Program-made: the position numbers and the translations under genes
Source of the DNA: DASRHD01 sp035485575
Lineage (GTDB): Bacteria > Verrucomicrobiota > Verrucomicrobiia > Opitutales > Opitutaceae
Reading direction: 5' to 3'
NCBI GenBank assembly: GCA_035485575.1
Contig: DATHNW010000018.1
Coordinates: 17,316 to 81,315 of the forward strand
DNA: 64,000 bases
Shown here: one piece after another, positions 1-8,564 of the stretch
Layout: the number at the start of each line of letters is the position of its first letter
How positions within the stretch are numbered: position 1 is the stretch's first letter
Notes under the pieces: generated by a model
Told to the model about the DNA's origin: nothing
Seen by the model: the letters and a program-made list of their open reading frames with translations, nothing else
Databases searched by the model: none

Positions 1-131
1 GGCCGTTGAGCACGAGCGCCGCGCCTGCCTGGCCAAGCCCGCGTGCGAGCGCGAGGCCAAGGCCCTGGCTGGAACCAGTGATAAGCGCAGTGCGTCCGGT
101 GAGATCGAAAAGTGGATTCTTTTCAGCCATG
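1..131 (-). CDS. Short-chain dehydrogenase, N-terminal fragment
   Basis: Only the first 43 codons are inside the window; the gene continues beyond base 1. They read as the start of a classical SDR: a short leader, then LFDLTGRTALITGSSQGLG, which carries the dinucleotide-binding TGxxxGxG glycine motif after the first beta strand. The LFDLTGRTALITG opening resembles gluconate 5-dehydrogenase and 3-oxoacyl-ACP reductase-like SDRs, but the substrate cannot be told from this piece. The start codon lies 5 bases after the stop of the upstream MFS gene, so the two are almost certainly co-transcribed with the IolB-type gene. A role in oxidising a sugar acid or polyol delivered by the carrier is inferred from that context. 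Confidence 0.75.
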
Positions 132-136
132 GCTGA

Positions 137-1396
137 TTACTCAACATTGAGCGAACGCACTTTGCCGACGAGAATAAACAACACCGCCGTGGCCAGGGGC
201 CCGAGCAGTCCGGCGGCGATCAGGATGGGCGTGTAGGAGAAATGATCCACGACCCAGCCGGTTGACATGGTGAAGATCACCGCGCCCAGCCCGGCCGCCG
301 TGCCGGCAAAACCCGCGATCGAGCCCACCGCGCCCACCGGAAAAAAATCGCTCGGCAGTGTCTGCACGTTGCTCACCCAGAATTGAAACCCGAACATCGT
401 CACCCCCAGCCACGCGAGCGCGGCGGAAGCGGAGGTCGCGTAGGCGGCGAGAATGCCCGCCGTCAGGCAGACCGTACCGAGAAAAATGGCGGTCTTGCGC
501 GCGCGGTTCACGCCCCAGCCACGGCGCAGCAAAAAGCCCGAGAACCAGCCGCCGGACAGTGCACCCAAGGCCGCGGCGACAAAGGGCGCCCACGCAAATG
601 CGGCGATTTCCTTCAGGCTGAAGCCACGAGCATGATAAAGGTAGAGCGGCAGCCAGTTGAGAAACAGCCACCAGATCGGATCACCAAAAAACCGCGCGAG
701 CACGATACCCCAGACCTCGCGCCGGCGCAGCAGGACCCTCCATGGCACCGGCGGATGGCGCGCCGGGGCCGCGGCGGCGACCCTAGGCGCGGACGACAGT
801 GTCCGCGGATAAAGCGCGAGCCACAAGGCCAGCCACACAAAACCCAACAACCCCGTGACGAGAAACACCGTCCTCCAGCCATAGCTAAACTGGAGCCAGA
901 TGATCAGCGGCGGCGCGAGTGCCGGCCCGAGCGACGCGCCGGTGTTCGCAATGCCCATGGCCAAAGCACGTTGCCGCGCCGGAAACCACGCGGCGATGGT
1001 GCGCGTGGCGCCGGGCCAGTTGCCCGATTCGCTCAACCCGAGCAGCGCACGCATCCCGCACAGGCTGCCGAAGCCGCGGGCCAGCGCGTGCCCCATCTCC
1101 GCCAGCGACCAGATGACGACTGCGAGCGAAAAACCCGTGCGGTTGCCCAGCCGGTCAAATGCCGCGCCCCAGGCAAACATCGAGAGCGCATAGACGATCA
1201 GGAACCACGAGCTGATCGTCGCATACTGCACATTGGTCAGCTTGAATTCCGCCTGCAGCACCGGCGAGAGCACCGGGATCGCGAGCCGGTCGAGATAGTT
1301 CATCACGGTGCCGAGAAACAGGAGCGCGATGATCACCCAGCGCCAGGGGCGCGCGTCTTCCGCGGAGGCACTCGGGGTGGCCGGCGGAAAACTCAT
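137..1396 (-). CDS. MFS transporter, anion:cation symporter (hexuronate/galactonate-like) family
   Basis: A 419-residue inner-membrane carrier with about 12 hydrophobic segments. The signature MNYLDRLAIPVLSPVLQ followed by a WxxxxYALS segment and GLSESGNWPGA is typical of the ACS family (ExuT, DgoT and GudP relatives), which import sugar acids with protons. The start is chosen at the ATG whose ATGA overlaps the stop of the upstream isomerase gene; longer readings upstream run through that gene in another frame. It lies between an IolB-type isomerase and an SDR, so it probably imports a uronate or inositol-derived acid. Family is confident; substrate is inferred from neighbours. Confidence 0.88.
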   Translation of the reverse strand: MSFPPATPSASAEDARPWRWVIIALLFLGTVMNYLDRLAIPVLSPVLQAEFKLTNVQYATISSWFLIVYALSMFAWGAAFDRLGNRTGFSLAVVIWSLAEMGHALARGFGSLCGMRALLGLSESGNWPGATRTIAAWFPARQRALAMGIANTGASLGPALAPPLIIWLQFSYGWRTVFLVTGLLGFVWLALWLALYPRTLSSAPRVAAAAPARHPPVPWRVLLRRREVWGIVLARFFGDPIWWLFLNWLPLYLYHARGFSLKEIAAFAWAPFVAAALGALSGGWFSGFLLRRGWGVNRARKTAIFLGTVCLTAGILAAYATSASAALAWLGVTMFGFQFWVSNVQTLPSDFFPVGAVGSIAGFAGTAAGLGAVIFTMSTGWVVDHFSYTPILIAAGLLGPLATAVLFILVGKVRSLNVE

Positions 1397-2235
1397 TTGA
1401 ATTTGTCGCGCATCGCCTGCAGGCCGGGGATTTTCGCCATGAGATGCCGGTGCTGCGGCTCGAACGATTGCACGAGCGAGCGCTGATGCTGCCCGACAAG
1501 GATCGTGAAAATGTAACCCTCGTGGCCCGGCGATGCGACCGTCGGATGATAGCCGCGGTCGACTAAAAATGTGTCGCCATGCCTCGTCATTACCACCATC
1601 GGTTCGCTGACGTCCGGTTCGTAGCAAAACTGCGCCCCAAAGCCGGTCTCGGGCCGGAAGCGGTAATGATAGATTTCCTCGAAATCCGTCTCTTCCGGCG
1701 GACGCTCGGTATCGTGCTTGTGCGGCGGGTAGCCCGACCAGCAGCCGTTGTCGGCGTAGAGCTCGCTCACCAGCAGGTTGCCCGCCCGACCCGTGGCGTT
1801 CTGGCCGAGAATGTGAAAAATCCGGCGTCGCGAATGCGTGTCCGCCGAGCCGACCTCCACCATTTCGACCTCCTTCGGCGGCACGTGAAAGGGCGCGAAC
1901 GGCTGGGCGCACAGGCCGCCCGCGATCGCGATCTCCGTGCCATCGAGCAAGGCGCGCACCGTCACCCGCGCCCCCGTGCCGCAATAAACGGAATCCGCCG
2001 GGCCGCTCCAGAGGTCGGCCCGCTGGCCGATGTTCCGAAACGTCTGTGCGCCCGCCGCGATGTCCGCCCGTCCCGCGAGAACCACGCACACCGTTTCGCA
2101 ACCGTGCGCCTCGATCGTCTGCGATTCACCCGCGCGCAGCCGCAGCAGGTTGAAATAACACAATGCCATCGCGCTGCGGCCCGGTTCGACGAGCGGCAGG
2201 TTGCGGTTGTCATGCGCGCGAAGGAGCTGGGGCAT
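1393..2235 (-). CDS. iolB: 5-deoxy-glucuronate isomerase (IolB-type)
   Basis: 280 residues with the double-cupin layout of the KduI/IolB family. The GYPPHKHD metal-binding motif near residue 167, followed by a conserved acidic stretch (DFEEIYHYRF) and a late GYHPTVASPGH motif, matches IolB rather than KduI. The family isomerises 5-deoxy-D-glucuronate to 5-dehydro-2-deoxy-D-gluconate in myo-inositol catabolism, in the cytoplasm. It is the first gene of a minus-strand set and is coupled by a 4-base overlap to the MFS carrier gene. Other iol genes are not in the window and may lie beyond base 1, so the pathway assignment rests mainly on this protein. Confidence 0.85.
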   Translation of the reverse strand: MPQLLRAHDNRNLPLVEPGRSAMALCYFNLLRLRAGESQTIEAHGCETVCVVLAGRADIAAGAQTFRNIGQRADLWSGPADSVYCGTGARVTVRALLDGTEIAIAGGLCAQPFAPFHVPPKEVEMVEVGSADTHSRRRIFHILGQNATGRAGNLLVSELYADNGCWSGYPPHKHDTERPPEETDFEEIYHYRFRPETGFGAQFCYEPDVSEPMVVMTRHGDTFLVDRGYHPTVASPGHEGYIFTILVGQHQRSLVQSFEPQHRHLMAKIPGLQAMRDKFK

Positions 2236-2462
2236 GGACTATAAATTGAGGCAGCTGCAGGCGGCGTCAAATTTCAGCCGGTTATCGGCCAAAAATTGCG
2301 CCGGCGCCTTATCCAATGTGAGCGTAACAAGAAGGAATGATTCATAATATCGTTATTCTTCAGCAGACAAATAAATTTCATAAGCCATTAATTATTATAT
2401 CATAATATATGATTATATAACTAATGATTGCAATTGAAACTATTTTGTCCGCAACTGTCGCC

Positions 2463-3122
2463 ATGCAGCCCAGAAATCGTTCTCTTCTCACCGGCGGGGT
2501 GATTTTCGCCGCCCTCGCCCTGACTGCCTGCGCTCATCTTGACGAACAGACCTTCAACGCTGTCGTTGCCAGCAAGCCTGCCATCGGCGACATTGTTTTC
2601 ACTCGAATTGGAGGTCCGATCTTTAGCCGGGTGGCGGATACAACCCTGAGCTGGACCTCCCACGTCGGAATCATTGTCGACTATCAGAACGGCGATTGGA
2701 TCGTTGCGGAAAGCGGCGTTCCATTCGTTCGCAAAACCCCGCTCCGGAAATTTCTCGGCCATTCAGAAAATCAAGAATTCTCGATCCGGCGCTTGAGGAC
2801 AGATCCCACCGAGGAAGAAAAGCGTGCAATGCTGAAATTTGCAGATTCGCAGATGGGCAAGCTCTATTCGCTGGGCTTCGATCTTGGATCGCAAAAGACC
2901 TTCTGCTCCAAATTCGTCCACGATGTCGTGGCAGTTAGCACCCATCAATCGATCGGAGAGGTCGAAACTTTCGACCATTTGCTCCACCGCAATCCCGATG
3001 CGCCATTGTGGTTCTGGCGCGCCTGGTTCCTTGGCTTCATTCCCTGGCAGAGGATGACCATCACACCCGCCAGCGAGATCGACAGCCCGCTCCTCCGGAT
3101 CGTAATCCAGCATAATGTATGA
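2463..3122 (+). CDS. YiiX/YebB-like NlpC/P60-type lipoprotein
   Basis: 219 residues. After a short basic start comes a hydrophobic segment ending in LALTACAH, a lipobox with a lipidation cysteine. The mature part has the permuted papain-like layout of the YiiX family: GDIVFTR near the start, SWTSHVGIIV with the conserved His, and FCSKFVHDVV with the Cys of the second motif. Such proteins are membrane-anchored amidase or peptidase candidates; the exact substrate is unknown. An upstream ATG at 2424 is in frame but would put 13 extra residues before the signal, so the ATG at 2463 is preferred. The stop overlaps the MarR start by ATGA, giving a coupled operon. Confidence 0.75.
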   Translation: MQPRNRSLLTGGVIFAALALTACAHLDEQTFNAVVASKPAIGDIVFTRIGGPIFSRVADTTLSWTSHVGIIVDYQNGDWIVAESGVPFVRKTPLRKFLGHSENQEFSIRRLRTDPTEEEKRAMLKFADSQMGKLYSLGFDLGSQKTFCSKFVHDVVAVSTHQSIGEVETFDHLLHRNPDAPLWFWRAWFLGFIPWQRMTITPASEIDSPLLRIVIQHNV

Positions 3123-3541
3123 AGGCTCTTATCTACGAAATCATTGCCGTCGCAGGAACGATTGACGCCGCTGGCGTCAGAATCCTCAGGCCACTCGGTC
3201 TCACCCCGATGACTTTCAACATTCTCAACGTCCTGAGCGACGGGCCTCTCTCTCAGCGGGAAATTAGCGACCAGGTCATCGTTGCTGCTTCGAGCATAAC
3301 TTTTCAGGTCAAACAGCTGCAGAAGAAGGGCCTTATCCAGCGCAGGCGCTCCGACGCCCGGACCTGGCGGGTCTTCCTCACGCCACGCGGCGCAGAAACG
3401 CGGCGGCGGGCAGAGCAGCGAATGAACCAGATCATGGATCAGATTCGCATCGAGCCGGGCCTGATCGCAAACGCCAAATCCGCCTTGAAAACAATCCAGG
3501 ACCGCCTGCCAGAGCTCGTCGAAGGAAAGAACCCATTATGA
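3119..3541 (+). CDS. MarR-family transcriptional regulator
   Basis: 140 residues with a MarR-type winged helix-turn-helix: GLTPMTFNILNVLSDG, then LSQREISDQVIVAASSITF as the helix-turn-helix, then KKGLIQRRRSDARTWRVFLT as the beta-wing. It probably binds DNA as a dimer and responds to a small molecule; the ligand cannot be read from sequence. It is translationally coupled on both sides (ATGA overlaps at 3119-3122 and 3538-3541) to a lipoprotein gene and a membrane protein gene. This is unusual, since MarR regulators are more often first or divergent, and suggests autoregulation of the whole trio. Confidence 0.85.
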   Translation: MKALIYEIIAVAGTIDAAGVRILRPLGLTPMTFNILNVLSDGPLSQREISDQVIVAASSITFQVKQLQKKGLIQRRRSDARTWRVFLTPRGAETRRRAEQRMNQIMDQIRIEPGLIANAKSALKTIQDRLPELVEGKNPL

Positions 3542-4587
3542 ACATCTCACAAAAGGAGCTGCGCGATGCAGCGACAACCACAGGGCTGACGAACCAGCAG
3601 GTGGACCTGCTCTGGCGCACATTGAACGCCCAGCCCTCGCAATCAGGGAAACCAAAATTTGATGTGGCCAATGTGGCCTATTATTTTGGGGCTCTGCTCG
3701 TGATCGGGGCCATGGGCTGGTTCATGACCAAGGCTTGGGATGGCCTTGGAGGACCCGGTCTCTTCGCTGTCGCAAGTTGCTATGCGGTTTGCTTCGTCCT
3801 GGGCGGGCGAACCCTGTGGGCTCAGTCCTTGAGAATCCCTGGTGGACTTCTCTTCACCATCGCCGTCTGCATGGTGCCCCTGGCAACGTTCGGAATCGAA
3901 CGATGGACCGGCCTTTGGCCGGCGGATGATCCGGGCTCCTACACCAAATTCCATCCCTACATCAATGGAAGCTGGATTATAATGGAAGTGGCGACCATCG
4001 CGGCCGGAGCGATCGCCCTGCGGTTCTGGCGCTTCCCGTTTCTCACCGCACCCATCGCCTATTCGTTATGGTACATGTCGATGGATTTGCCAGCGCTGCT
4101 CGGCGGCCATCACCTTCTCAACTGGGAGGATAAGCAGCAAATTTCGATGATCTTCGGCGCCGTCATGCTGCTGGCCTCCTACCTCGTGGATCTTCGCGGG
4201 AAGTCCGACGACTTTACTTTCTGGGGCTATCTCTTCGGCTTAATGGCATTTTGGGGCGGCCTCTCATCCATGGACAGCCATAGTGAGCTGGGCAAATTCG
4301 TCTATTGCCTGATCAACATCGGGCTCATCTTCTGTTCGCTCATTCTTCGACGCCGAGCGTTCATGATTTTCGGTTCGCTGGGATTCTTCGGTTACCTCGG
4401 GCATCTGGCCTACCGTGTCTTCGAGAATTCCATCCTCTTCCCCTTTGCCCTCAGTTTGATCGGGATTTTGATCATCTATCTGGGCCTTCAATATCAACGG
4501 CGGCGGGATCGAATCGAAAAATGCCTTCGAGCGGCGATTTTGCCGCACATAAAAGGCCTCATCCCTGCGCGCGCATTACTCGATTAG
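3538..4587 (+). CDS. Multi-pass inner-membrane protein, DUF2157-like
   Basis: 349 residues. A cytoplasmic helical N-terminus of about 45 residues is followed by roughly ten hydrophobic segments, starting with YYFGALLVIGAMGWFM and ending with FALSLIGILIIYLGL. The layout (short charged N-terminal region then many membrane spans without catalytic motifs) resembles DUF2157-type proteins, but I cannot name a function. The ATG overlaps the MarR stop by four bases, so it is translated from the same message. A role in envelope stress or export under MarR control is only a guess from context. Confidence 0.7.
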   Translation: MNISQKELRDAATTTGLTNQQVDLLWRTLNAQPSQSGKPKFDVANVAYYFGALLVIGAMGWFMTKAWDGLGGPGLFAVASCYAVCFVLGGRTLWAQSLRIPGGLLFTIAVCMVPLATFGIERWTGLWPADDPGSYTKFHPYINGSWIIMEVATIAAGAIALRFWRFPFLTAPIAYSLWYMSMDLPALLGGHHLLNWEDKQQISMIFGAVMLLASYLVDLRGKSDDFTFWGYLFGLMAFWGGLSSMDSHSELGKFVYCLINIGLIFCSLILRRRAFMIFGSLGFFGYLGHLAYRVFENSILFPFALSLIGILIIYLGLQYQRRRDRIEKCLRAAILPHIKGLIPARALLD

Positions 4588-4632
4588 CTTTCGCGTTCAC
4601 CCGCGTTACATCGTGAAGCCGGCACTCTCCGT

Positions 4633-5385
4633 ATGATTCGAAAACTAATAGTGATCTCGATCTTTTCCGCAGTCGCCATCCTCTTCCTGACGGTGGGTTG
4701 TTCATCGATCGAAAGGAAGTTGCTCTTCTTTCCCACCCATTGGCCCACGGATAACGGTCTCACGCCATGGATGAAGAACGGAGAACTCATCGGTTACTCA
4801 CGAATGGTCGAATCGCCTAGGACCGTGTGGCTGATGCTTCACGGAAATGGCGGCCAGGCGTCTGACCGTACGTACGCAATCCCATGTTTTTCACCTGATG
4901 ACTCGGTCTTCATCCTCGAGTATCCGGGATATGGAGCCCGGGAGGGCATTCCATCCAAAGAAGCCTTCAACCAAGCAGCCAAAGAGGCCTACCTTTTTCT
5001 GAGGGATACCTATCCGGGAATTCCAGTTTGCGTAGTGGGAGAATCGATCGGAAGCGGCCCAGCCTCGTCACTCACAAGCCTTAACCCCCCGCCAGACAAG
5101 TTGGTGCTTATCGTCCCCTTTGATAAACTCTCGCTCGTAGCCAAAGATCATTTCCCCTCTTTTCTCGTCGGCCTGTTATTGAAGGACAATTGGAACAACG
5201 TGGACGCGCTTTCAAATTACAAAGGGCCGGTGGAAATCTTCGGCGCTGAAGCCGACACCGTCATTCCGGTTGAGCACGCGCAGGCTCTTGCCGCGGCCAT
5301 TCCTTCATCGAAGTTTGTGTTAATTGAAGGCGGCCACAACGAGTGGTCACATCAAGATCGCGTGCAGATCAGGAACCAAAGATGA
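4633..5385 (+). CDS. Alpha/beta hydrolase, probable lipoprotein
   Basis: 250 residues. The N-terminus has a hydrophobic stretch ending in LTVGCSS, a likely lipobox, followed by RKLLFFPTHWP as in BEM46/ABHD13-like hydrolases. The fold markers are LMLHGNGG (oxyanion HG), GESIGSGPAS with nucleophile Ser, GAEADTVIPVEH with the acid Asp, and EGGHNEWS with the catalytic His, so the triad is complete. Serine esterase or peptidase activity at the periplasmic face of a membrane is expected; the substrate is unknown. It lies 45 bases after the membrane protein and may belong to the same transcript. Its stop overlaps an in-frame ATG of the next small gene. Confidence 0.85.
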   Translation: MIRKLIVISIFSAVAILFLTVGCSSIERKLLFFPTHWPTDNGLTPWMKNGELIGYSRMVESPRTVWLMLHGNGGQASDRTYAIPCFSPDDSVFILEYPGYGAREGIPSKEAFNQAAKEAYLFLRDTYPGIPVCVVGESIGSGPASSLTSLNPPPDKLVLIVPFDKLSLVAKDHFPSFLVGLLLKDNWNNVDALSNYKGPVEIFGAEADTVIPVEHAQALAAAIPSSKFVLIEGGHNEWSHQDRVQIRNQR

Positions 5386-5456
5386 AACAGGGCAGCATTA
5401 ACTACGCCTTTGAAGCCAGTGCGCATCACATCTGCCTTTTTAACGTTCGGCAAAAA

Positions 5457-5747
5457 ATGAACAAAGGCTCGAAAGCGATTGCAACAGCCCTAGCCATCGT
5501 GGGTCCACCAATACTTGGGATGCTTTCAGCCGAGCTTTCCTATGTTTTCCATTGGAGCGAACCACGATGGCTGTTTGTCGTATTTTATGCTTTTCCTCAG
5601 ATTGGAGCATTCGTCTTCTTATCCAGGACCATAAGCTGGCCATGGTGGATCAAGTGTCTGGCCGCAGTTCCTTTCCTTGCATTGTCATTAGCTGTGACCA
5701 TCTACGCCTGTTTGATGGTGGCCGCTGCAAACGGAGATGGTTTATGA
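5457..5747 (+). CDS. Small membrane protein of unknown function
   Basis: About 96 residues from the ATG at 5457. A coupled start at 5382 (ATGA overlap with the hydrolase stop) would add 25 residues with no membrane segment. Three hydrophobic segments are visible: ALAIVGPPILGML, WLFVVFYAFPQIGAFVFL and CLAAVPFLALSLAVTIYAC. I do not recognise the family. It lies directly upstream of a tRNA gene and downstream of the hydrolase on the same strand, which supports it being expressed, but coding evidence is only moderate. Confidence 0.5.
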   Translation: MNKGSKAIATALAIVGPPILGMLSAELSYVFHWSEPRWLFVVFYAFPQIGAFVFLSRTISWPWWIKCLAAVPFLALSLAVTIYACLMVAAANGDGL

Positions 5748-5795
5748 GTTGTCGTTTTGCGCCATTTCAACGTGAGTTTACCTGTTTGTAATTTT

Positions 5796-5871
5796 GGGCC
5801 TATAGCTCAATGGTTAGAGCAGAGGACTCATAATCCTTTGGTTCAGGGTTCGAGTCCCTGTGGGCCCACCA
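5796..5871 (+). tRNA. tRNA-Ile (CAU anticodon, lysidine-modified type)
   Basis: A complete cloverleaf. The acceptor stem 5796-5802 pairs with 5861-5867, the discriminator is A and CCA is encoded at 5869-5871. The D-loop contains AGCTCAATGGTTAGAGC, the anticodon loop reads CTCATAA, and the T-arm is GGGTTCGAGTCCC. The anticodon CAU could mean Met, but the GACTCATAATC anticodon arm and AGCTCA..GGTTAGAGC D-arm closely follow the minor tRNA-Ile2 that TilS converts to lysidine to read AUA. It is not an initiator, because the first acceptor pair is a normal G-C. Confidence 0.92.
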
Positions 5872-5901
5872 ATTTAATTCCGAACTAAATTTCTGTGGTG
5901 C

Positions 5902-5967
5902 GTGACACATAAAATGGCCCATGGGCCACTTTATGCGTCACTTTCGGTAGGCCATTTTATGCGTCAC
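5902..5967. repeat. Inverted plus direct repeats, possible IS21-type end remnant
   Basis: Bases 5902-5921 and 5922-5941 form an inverted repeat (18 of 20 matching) built on GTGACRCATAAARTGGCCCA. A further copy of one arm, GGCCATTTTATGCGTCAC, follows at 5950-5967 in direct orientation (17 of 18 matching). Multiple terminal repeats of this kind, with TGTGACGCATAAA-like sequence, are typical of IS21-family ends. No istA/istB gene is nearby, so this would be a leftover or solo end beside the tRNA. A regulatory palindrome is the alternative. Confidence 0.5.
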
Positions 5968-6158
5968 ATTTCTTAGTGGCTTACTAGCAGCCGGTAGCAA
6001 ATTTTAAGCCTAGAAAATCGAAGCCCGGGGGAAATTATCTACGCGGTGCGTAGAAGGTGGCGATGTCATGCGAGAAAACTCACGCTGCTCAGAACGGTAA
6101 TATCTTCGTGTGGTGAACCGAAAACAGTGGCCGGAAGTGAGTGCGACCGCAGTGGGCG

Positions 6159-8546
6159 TTATTCCGAAAAGTTCAACGCGTGACAGATGTTCAAGCGGCT
6201 GATCCTCCACAAGGGAACGCATAGTCCCATGATGGCGATCGCCATGAGTGGAACGGCCGCGGCCAGGACATAGACGAGCCTTGGCGAAGTGACGGAAATG
6301 TCGAAGAGTGCAAAAATGGGGCGCACGCCTATGAGCAGCAGCGTCCCAAGTGCAAATCCGCAAAACACAGCAAGTCGATATTTCCGCAGATGCGCCAACA
6401 TTACGTCCGTCTGATTTGCCCCCAATGCCATGCGAATCGCGGCCTCCTTGAGGCTTTGCGATGCGGTGTAAGCCGAAAAGAAATACAATCCGCAGCCGGT
6501 CACTAGGGTCGCAAATCCCGCCACCCAGAGCACGAGTCGCACCGCGGTGACGAGATCCGCCGATGCGAGCACAATCTGGTCATGGATGGGCCTTAATGCG
6601 GGTGGATTCTTATATGGCCATACGGCCAGAAGGCGCCGGCTGATTTCCTGGCGCATGCCGGCCGAATCCCGTTGGACGGCGATATGCAGCGTCATGGCGT
6701 CTTCTGGTCGTGACTCGGACGGCAGGTATAACAAAGGATCGATTGTGGCTGATCGCGACTCAGGCACGTCTGCCACCACCCCGATCACAGAAAAGAGCGG
6801 ACTGGTAGGCCAGGCCTTGAAACTTTTGCCCAGGGCGCTTTGGCCCGGCCAAAATCGTCGGGCCAAAGCGGCGTTGATCACGGCGACCGGTGATTTTGTT
6901 GCGATATCGGCGTCAGTAAATGTCCGCCCGCGCAACAATGGAATCCCGGCCGCATCCCAAAAGCCGCTGGTGACATCGGAGCGCCGGCAGAAACATTTAT
7001 CCGATTCCAGCGCTGGATCGCGTTCGTTCACAATTAAGTTGGTCCATCCTCCGGCCGTCATAAGGGGATGGTTGCTCGCACCGACGGCAATGACGCCTGG
7101 GGTCTGACGCATAGCGGCAAGCAGCTTGTCGACAAACACTGGCGCGCGATCGGTGGTGATGCCCAGGGCGTGCAGATTGACGTCGGCCAAGAGAAGGTTT
7201 TCGGTGCGAAAGGGAAGCTTGCGGGCGGCGACCGTGCGCATCGAGTCGATGAATGAAGCGGCCACGCAGAGCAAAAACATGGCGATCGCAAACTGGAATG
7301 CGTACAAAATTCCGACAACGATCTGCCGGCGCGGCGCGGAGGTGGTCTCCTTGATTGCGCTAACCAGATCCACCCGACAGGCCTGTTGCAAGGCAAGGAA
7401 CCAGGTGGCGGTCGCCCCGCCGAACGCCCCAAGCGCAACCACCGCGACCGTCCGGGAATCGATTTCCACTCCAGATGTGTCAATCAGCCTGCCTATGTTT
7501 GGATCGAGGCGCAGCGCGTGAAGCAAGGCCTGGCCCAAGGCGTGACCGAACACAAGCGCCAGGGCTAGCACCAAGACGAATTCACCCGCGAGCCATCGGC
7601 CGATGTCGGCCCGGCGCGCGCCCATCGCGAGCTTGATCGCCAGCTCCCGCCTTCGGGTGAAGATGCGCAGCAGGGTGAGAGAGAAGAAATTGACGAAAGC
7701 CAGCGCGAAAAGGAACCAAATAATGCCGGAGATCAAAAGCATCGTGCGGGCCGACTCGTCTTCAATGAATCGGAACTTGGAAAATGAATCCAGGGCCAGG
7801 TTCATTCCGTGGTTTTCTGTCGGATGTTCTTTTTGCAGAGTCTGGGCGATTACTGTCAGCTCTGCCTTGGCGTCGGTAAAGGAGGCGCCCGGTCTTAGGC
7901 GGCCGCCGACGCGCAACCATTGTATGTCACGGTTGGCGAGGATTCGTTGGCCCTGCATTGAGGACACGCTTCCGATTTGGGAGCATGAAATCCAGATGCT
8001 CGGACGGACGCTGGGATCGACACCGCGGAAACCGGTGGGGAGGATTCCAATCACGGTGAACGGCACGGTGTTAAGCCTGATGATCGATCCAACGGAGAGC
8101 TTCCAGTTCTCGGCCAATCCGGCGGATACCACCGCGGCGGGATCGGCGCTGAGGCTGTCGTCGCGCTCCGCGAGCAGCCGTCCGCGGAGTGGTTGCGCAC
8201 CGAGCGTCGGAAAGAACCCGCCGCTGACCACGCCGCAGGTGGCCAGGATCGAATCATCGCCGACCGTGATTCCGACGTTCGACCGGCTGAAATAGGCGAA
8301 CGCGTCAAAAAATGGCGCGGTTCTCTCCCGGATATCGACAAAATCGGGGAAGCTCACGATTCCCCGCGGCAAGGAGCTCCTCACGAATACCAATTCGTTG
8401 GGCAGGCGTCCCGAGGGCGGCCGAATCAGCGTTGCGTCGACCACGGCGACGATGCCCATCTGCGCGGCTATGCTTACGCCGAGCACGACCACGCTCATAA
8501 AAAGGTAGGACGGCTTGGCGAGAAGGGAGCGCAGGATGGCTCTCAT
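6159..8546 (-). CDS. ABC transporter permease, divergent ADOP/MacB type
   Basis: 795 residues, last gene of the efflux run. It has the duplicated FtsX/MacB layout: an N-terminal hydrophobic segment, a large periplasmic MacB_PCD domain (LGAQPLRGRLLAERDD region), three membrane spans near the middle (RRRELAIKLAMGARRADI coupling loop), a second periplasmic domain (AAGIPLLRGRTFTDAD) and a final three-span block with AAIRMALGANQTDV. Unlike its two neighbours it lacks the DLKYAFRQL opening and begins directly at the first membrane helix. It follows the middle permease by 18 bases and must share the single ATPase encoded upstream. Exported substrate unknown. Confidence 0.85.
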   Translation of the reverse strand: MRAILRSLLAKPSYLFMSVVVLGVSIAAQMGIVAVVDATLIRPPSGRLPNELVFVRSSLPRGIVSFPDFVDIRERTAPFFDAFAYFSRSNVGITVGDDSILATCGVVSGGFFPTLGAQPLRGRLLAERDDSLSADPAAVVSAGLAENWKLSVGSIIRLNTVPFTVIGILPTGFRGVDPSVRPSIWISCSQIGSVSSMQGQRILANRDIQWLRVGGRLRPGASFTDAKAELTVIAQTLQKEHPTENHGMNLALDSFSKFRFIEDESARTMLLISGIIWFLFALAFVNFFSLTLLRIFTRRRELAIKLAMGARRADIGRWLAGEFVLVLALALVFGHALGQALLHALRLDPNIGRLIDTSGVEIDSRTVAVVALGAFGGATATWFLALQQACRVDLVSAIKETTSAPRRQIVVGILYAFQFAIAMFLLCVAASFIDSMRTVAARKLPFRTENLLLADVNLHALGITTDRAPVFVDKLLAAMRQTPGVIAVGASNHPLMTAGGWTNLIVNERDPALESDKCFCRRSDVTSGFWDAAGIPLLRGRTFTDADIATKSPVAVINAALARRFWPGQSALGKSFKAWPTSPLFSVIGVVADVPESRSATIDPLLYLPSESRPEDAMTLHIAVQRDSAGMRQEISRRLLAVWPYKNPPALRPIHDQIVLASADLVTAVRLVLWVAGFATLVTGCGLYFFSAYTASQSLKEAAIRMALGANQTDVMLAHLRKYRLAVFCGFALGTLLLIGVRPIFALFDISVTSPRLVYVLAAAVPLMAIAIMGLCVPLWRISRLNICHALNFSE

Positions 8547-8564
8547 GGTTTGCGGTTCATGCGA

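Noticed and set aside
137..2101. 654-codon reading of the MFS gene extending through the isomerase gene
   Set aside because: The extra N-terminal part is an out-of-frame reading of iolB; the ATGA overlap at 1393-1396 gives the natural start.
5343..5456. Longer start for the small membrane protein inside the hydrolase gene
   Set aside because: The extra residues overlap the hydrolase reading frame and show no membrane or conserved sequence; the ATG at 5382 remains possible but the ATG at 5457 fits better.
5796..5871. Annotation of the tRNA as elongator Met because of anticodon CAU
   Set aside because: The anticodon arm and D-arm follow minor tRNA-Ile2, so the CAU is more likely the lysidine type.
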